A stretch of 10,895 nt of DNA from DATAVK01 sp036267755 (GTDB lineage Bacteria > Actinomycetota > Actinomycetes > JAFAQI01), in the NCBI GenBank assembly GCA_036267755.1, contig DATAVK010000019.1, forward strand, positions 1 through 10,895, given 5' to 3'. Shown piece after piece: positions 8,881 through 10,895 of this stretch. The number at the start of each line of letters is the position of its first letter. Within the stretch, counting starts at the first letter, position 1. The notes under the pieces are model-generated. The model worked only from the letters and a program-made list of their open reading frames with translations, ran no database searches and had not been told where the DNA came from. Position numbers and translations under genes: made by a program.

Positions 8881-9174
8881 ATGACGGACAGCGCCGAGGG
8901 CACCGATACCGCCGAGCCGCTCGACGACCTCAGCACGCACGAGCTGCGGAGCCGGGCGTTCGCCAAGGCTGAGCACGCCCGCGACATCGGCTTCTTTTGG
9001 GACCTGATCAAGCACCTGCCCGAGGGCGAGGCGCTGTCGTCGGACGACGGCTCCGCCGGCGGTTTCGGCGAAGGCCTGGCCGGCGCGTTGGCACTGGCCA
9101 CGCATCGGCTCGGCGAGCACGAGTCGTCGCTCGAGCCGCTGCTCCGCGCCCGCTACATCGACTACCTCAGCTAA
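8881..9174 (+). CDS. Small conserved-looking protein of unknown function
   Basis: 97 residues from the ATG at 8881. An in-frame start at 8833 would add 16 residues overlapping the previous gene and is less likely. The N-terminus is acidic (about residues 1-16). Then comes a helical segment with LSTHELRSRAFAKAEHARD and the aromatic stretch IGFFWDLIKHLP, a Gly/Ser/Asp-rich middle, and a C-terminal LEPLLRARYIDYLS. No signal peptide, membrane segment or known domain is recognised. The codon bias is that of a real high-GC gene and the amino-acid composition is soluble and balanced. I recall similar short proteins in actinobacteria but cannot attach a function. The stop codon TAA lies within the stem of the following hairpin. 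Confidence 0.75.
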   Translation: MTDSAEGTDTAEPLDDLSTHELRSRAFAKAEHARDIGFFWDLIKHLPEGEALSSDDGSAGGFGEGLAGALALATHRLGEHESSLEPLLRARYIDYLS

Positions 9175-9206
9175 CCCCACACCAATGCCCATCGGTGTGG
9201 GGTTAG
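9171..9206. terminator. Strong hairpin between convergent genes, likely bidirectional terminator
   Basis: A perfect 13-base inverted repeat: CTAACCCCACACC (9171-9183) and GGTGTGGGGTTAG (9194-9206) around a 10-base loop. It contains the stop codon of the gene at 8881 (9172-9174) and lies 26 bases beyond the stop of the minus-strand gene. There is no U-run on either strand, as is common for GC-rich actinobacterial terminators. Termination is inferred from structure and position. Confidence 0.75.
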
Positions 9207-9232
9207 CCCCACCAATGGGCCATGCGTGTGGT

Positions 9233-10801
9233 TCAGCCGGTGGGGACTCCGGTCACCGGCTTGGAGGGCTTGCCTGAGCCTTGGCTGTTCTTGGCCGTCA
9301 CCTCGACGTGGTACGCCGTACCCCCCGACAACCCGGTCAGCTTGAGGGCGTGGGTCGTTCCCTTCACCGTGATGCTCGGTGCGTGGCAATGTTTCGTCCC
9401 GATGGTGCAGGTGGCGTACTTCACGACGTAGCGACTGACGGCCCGCCCGCCATCGTGCTTCGGCGCCTTCCAGGTAACAGTCAGAGCGTCGTGATGCGCG
9501 GTGAGCTTCACCGTGCGCGGAGCACCCGGAACCGAGGCCGGGGAAGCAGGGATGAACTTCGTGAAGGCGGAGCTGCTGATGTGGTTCTCCGCCGCGATTC
9601 CGACGTAGTAGGTGTGCCCATTCACGAGGTGCTTCGCGGTGTAGTGCGTCGCTCCCGTCAGGTGCGGAACGAACGCGGAAAGCCCGGTCGGCTTCTTCGC
9701 CAGTACCGCCACGTCGTAACGGGTGACCCCGCCCCCTGAGCTGGCAGGTGCCGCCCAGCTCAGCGAGAGGGAGTGATTGTGGGCCGTCGCCTTGATCGAC
9801 CGCGGCAGGCTGGGTGCCGCGGCGAACACGGTGTCACCGCCTGCGCCGGCAAATCCCGGCGTGCTTCTGATCGGGGCGATGTTGCCGTGGGCTCCGGCAG
9901 CGAAGACGCGCAGCTCTCCGTCGCCGTTGTTCGCCACGCTGAGCCTGCCGATTGCGTCGAGGCCCAGCCCCGACGGCGCGTCGAGCTTCGTGGCAGCTCC
10001 TGAGATGACCGCAGCGGGCGCGAGGTTTCCGGATCCGGGCTCGTACTCGGTGATGCTGCCGGACTGGCTGTTAGCGACCGAGACGCGGCCGGTCTCGTTG
10101 TCGGCCACGACGGCGGTCGGGTCGCTGAGCTGGGTCTTTGAGCCGGATATGGTCACGTCCGGCGCCTGGTTGCCGCTCTCCTGCGTGTCGAACCGGGTCA
10201 CGCTGTCGTCCGGGCCGCTCGAGTTGCTGACCACCCATAGCGTCAAACCGTCATCGGTCAGGAAGATGCCCTGTGGGTTGTCGAGCTTCGTCTTCGACCC
10301 GTAGATGCTCTGGAACGGCAGCACGTTGCCGTTCGAGCCGACCGAGAACCGTTCAAGCGTGCCGTTGACATCACTGTCAGCCACCCACACGTCCGACCCG
10401 GCGACGGCGATACCCACCGGCTCGGACAGGCCGGTCTTCGACCCGCTGATGGTGGCAATCGGCGCGACGTTGCCGTTGGCGCCGTCCGCGTACTCCGTGA
10501 TGCTGTCGGCGGTCTTGTTCGTCACGAAAACCTGGCCTGCGGCGTCGACGGCAACGCTCTGCGGCTCGCTAAGGCCGGTCGAGGCGCCCTGGATGGTTCC
10601 GAGGACTGATCCGGACGCTGACAGTTCGGTGACAGAGTCTCCGGTCTGGCTCGTCACCCAAGTCGTGCCGAACGCGGGCGCTGCGGCCGCCGTTGCCGCG
10701 CTCGGAAGGCCCACCAGCGCGGCGGCCAGTACGCCGAGCCCCAGGCCGGCGCCGCCGAGGCGACGGAGACGGGATGACGGGCGGTCAGTGATCACGTCCA
10801 T
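9233..10801 (-). CDS. Secreted beta-propeller protein with two C-terminal fibronectin type III domains
   Basis: 522 residues from the ATG at 10801; an in-frame GTG at 10840 would add 13. A signal peptide is clear: RLRR at 11-14, a hydrophobic core at about 18-36, and an Ala-rich cleavage region near 36-42. Residues 45-325 form NHL/Vgb-like propeller repeats: the motif G-x-x-T-x-L-x-x-P begins at 72, 120, 168, 220 and 268, almost always 48 residues apart, each usually preceded by G-N-x-x-P. Residues about 332-418 and 425-520 are fibronectin type III domains (RYDVAVL, TYYVGIAAEN; RYVVKYA, AYHVEVTAKN). The second has a Cys pair at 465 and 472, possibly a disulfide. No sortase signal, lipobox or C-terminal anchor, so it is probably released or loosely wall-associated. 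Ligand and function are unknown. It looks like a single-gene unit convergent with the core run. Confidence 0.88.
   Translation of the reverse strand: MDVITDRPSSRLRRLGGAGLGLGVLAAALVGLPSAATAAAAPAFGTTWVTSQTGDSVTELSASGSVLGTIQGASTGLSEPQSVAVDAAGQVFVTNKTADSITEYADGANGNVAPIATISGSKTGLSEPVGIAVAGSDVWVADSDVNGTLERFSVGSNGNVLPFQSIYGSKTKLDNPQGIFLTDDGLTLWVVSNSSGPDDSVTRFDTQESGNQAPDVTISGSKTQLSDPTAVVADNETGRVSVANSQSGSITEYEPGSGNLAPAAVISGAATKLDAPSGLGLDAIGRLSVANNGDGELRVFAAGAHGNIAPIRSTPGFAGAGGDTVFAAAPSLPRSIKATAHNHSLSLSWAAPASSGGGVTRYDVAVLAKKPTGLSAFVPHLTGATHYTAKHLVNGHTYYVGIAAENHISSSAFTKFIPASPASVPGAPRTVKLTAHHDALTVTWKAPKHDGGRAVSRYVVKYATCTIGTKHCHAPSITVKGTTHALKLTGLSGGTAYHVEVTAKNSQGSGKPSKPVTGVPTG
9880..10588 (-). repeat. About 144-base coding repeats of the propeller blades
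   Basis: Five diverged units encode G-[SA]-[KSA]-T-[GKQ]-L-[SD]-[END]-P at residues 72, 120, 168, 220 and 268, with G-N-x-x-P segments at about 110, 158, 210, 258 and 306. Spacing is 48, 48, 52 and 48 residues. The extra four residues fall in the third-to-fourth interval, around the SSGPDDS loop. The DNA copies are similar but not identical, so the repeat is old and held by protein selection. Confidence 0.85.
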
Positions 10802-10807
10802 GCGCGG

Positions 10808-10813
10808 AAGGTA
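10808..10813 (-). promoter_or_regulatory. Candidate -10 element of the propeller-protein gene
   Basis: On the minus strand TACCTT matches TANNNT and ends 6 bases before the ATG at 10801. No Shine-Dalgarno sequence lies before that ATG, so a leaderless message starting there is plausible, which favours this start over the GTG at 10840. No clear -35 was found. Confidence 0.35.
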
Positions 10814-10895
10814 ACAGCGATCAGCGCTCAGATCGGTCACTCAGCGTCGTCGGGCGCAACGTGTCGCCGGGCTGCGGTGCGCATCACGTTGGTCG

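Noticed and set aside
9171..9206. Perfect inverted repeat as a transposon end or attachment site
   Set aside because: The arms are adjacent with a 10-base loop at the end of convergent genes, with no transposase, integrase or target duplication nearby. A terminator explains it better.
9880..10588. Regular repeats that could be mistaken for a CRISPR array or iterons
   Set aside because: The period is about 144 bases, in frame with the coding sequence, and conservation is at the protein level. The copies are diverged and there are no unique spacers.
10841..10895. A possible divergent gene start or RNA at the window end
   Set aside because: The last 55 bases show no start with a ribosome site, no hairpin and no known motif; too short to judge.

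Overview
The window is a high-GC, gene-dense stretch of a chromosome that looks like an actinomycete (Actinomycetota). The evidence is gene content and order: ppa diverging from a run of dacB, a zincin-like metalloprotease, tilS, hpt and ftsH, then folP, folB, folK and a DUF3180 membrane protein. This order is familiar from Mycobacterium, Streptomyces and relatives. Other support is the frequent GTG starts, the 1- to 4-base stop/start overlaps and the apparent leaderless genes. I cannot name a genus.

Layout. Positions 1-383 hold the N-terminal part of inorganic pyrophosphatase on the minus strand, cut by the window edge. About 20 bases away a plus-strand run begins: dacB (D-alanyl-D-alanine carboxypeptidase), the metalloprotease, tilS (tRNA-Ile lysidine synthetase) and hpt (hypoxanthine phosphoribosyltransferase). 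A 95-base gap with its own Shine-Dalgarno sequence precedes ftsH (membrane AAA+ protease). The folate genes folP, folB and folK and the DUF3180 gene follow, almost all overlapping. A short gene of unknown function (8881-9174) with a leaderless-type promoter ends the run. Its stop codon lies inside a strong hairpin. On the far side, and convergent, is a minus-strand gene for a secreted beta-propeller protein with two fibronectin type III domains (9233-10801). The last 55 bases or so show nothing recognisable beyond a possible upstream extension of that gene.

How the genes work together. dacB trims or cleaves peptidoglycan outside the membrane. tilS, hpt and ftsH form a widely conserved trio linking tRNA maturation, purine salvage and membrane protein quality control. 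folP, folB and folK supply three steps of dihydropteroate synthesis. folE (GTP cyclohydrolase I), which usually sits between ftsH and folP in actinobacteria, is not here: only 14 bases separate those two genes.

This is mainly a core housekeeping region. I see no mobile element, CRISPR array, RNA gene or defence system, and I do not claim a new system. The points most worth a second look are an Asn-to-Asp change in the DacB SxN motif, a lysine/arginine-rich FtsH tail with a GGCAAC-type tandem repeat, the missing folE, candidate leaderless promoters at every transcription-unit start outside ftsH, a nested hairpin cluster at the convergent gene ends, and the secreted propeller/FnIII protein.
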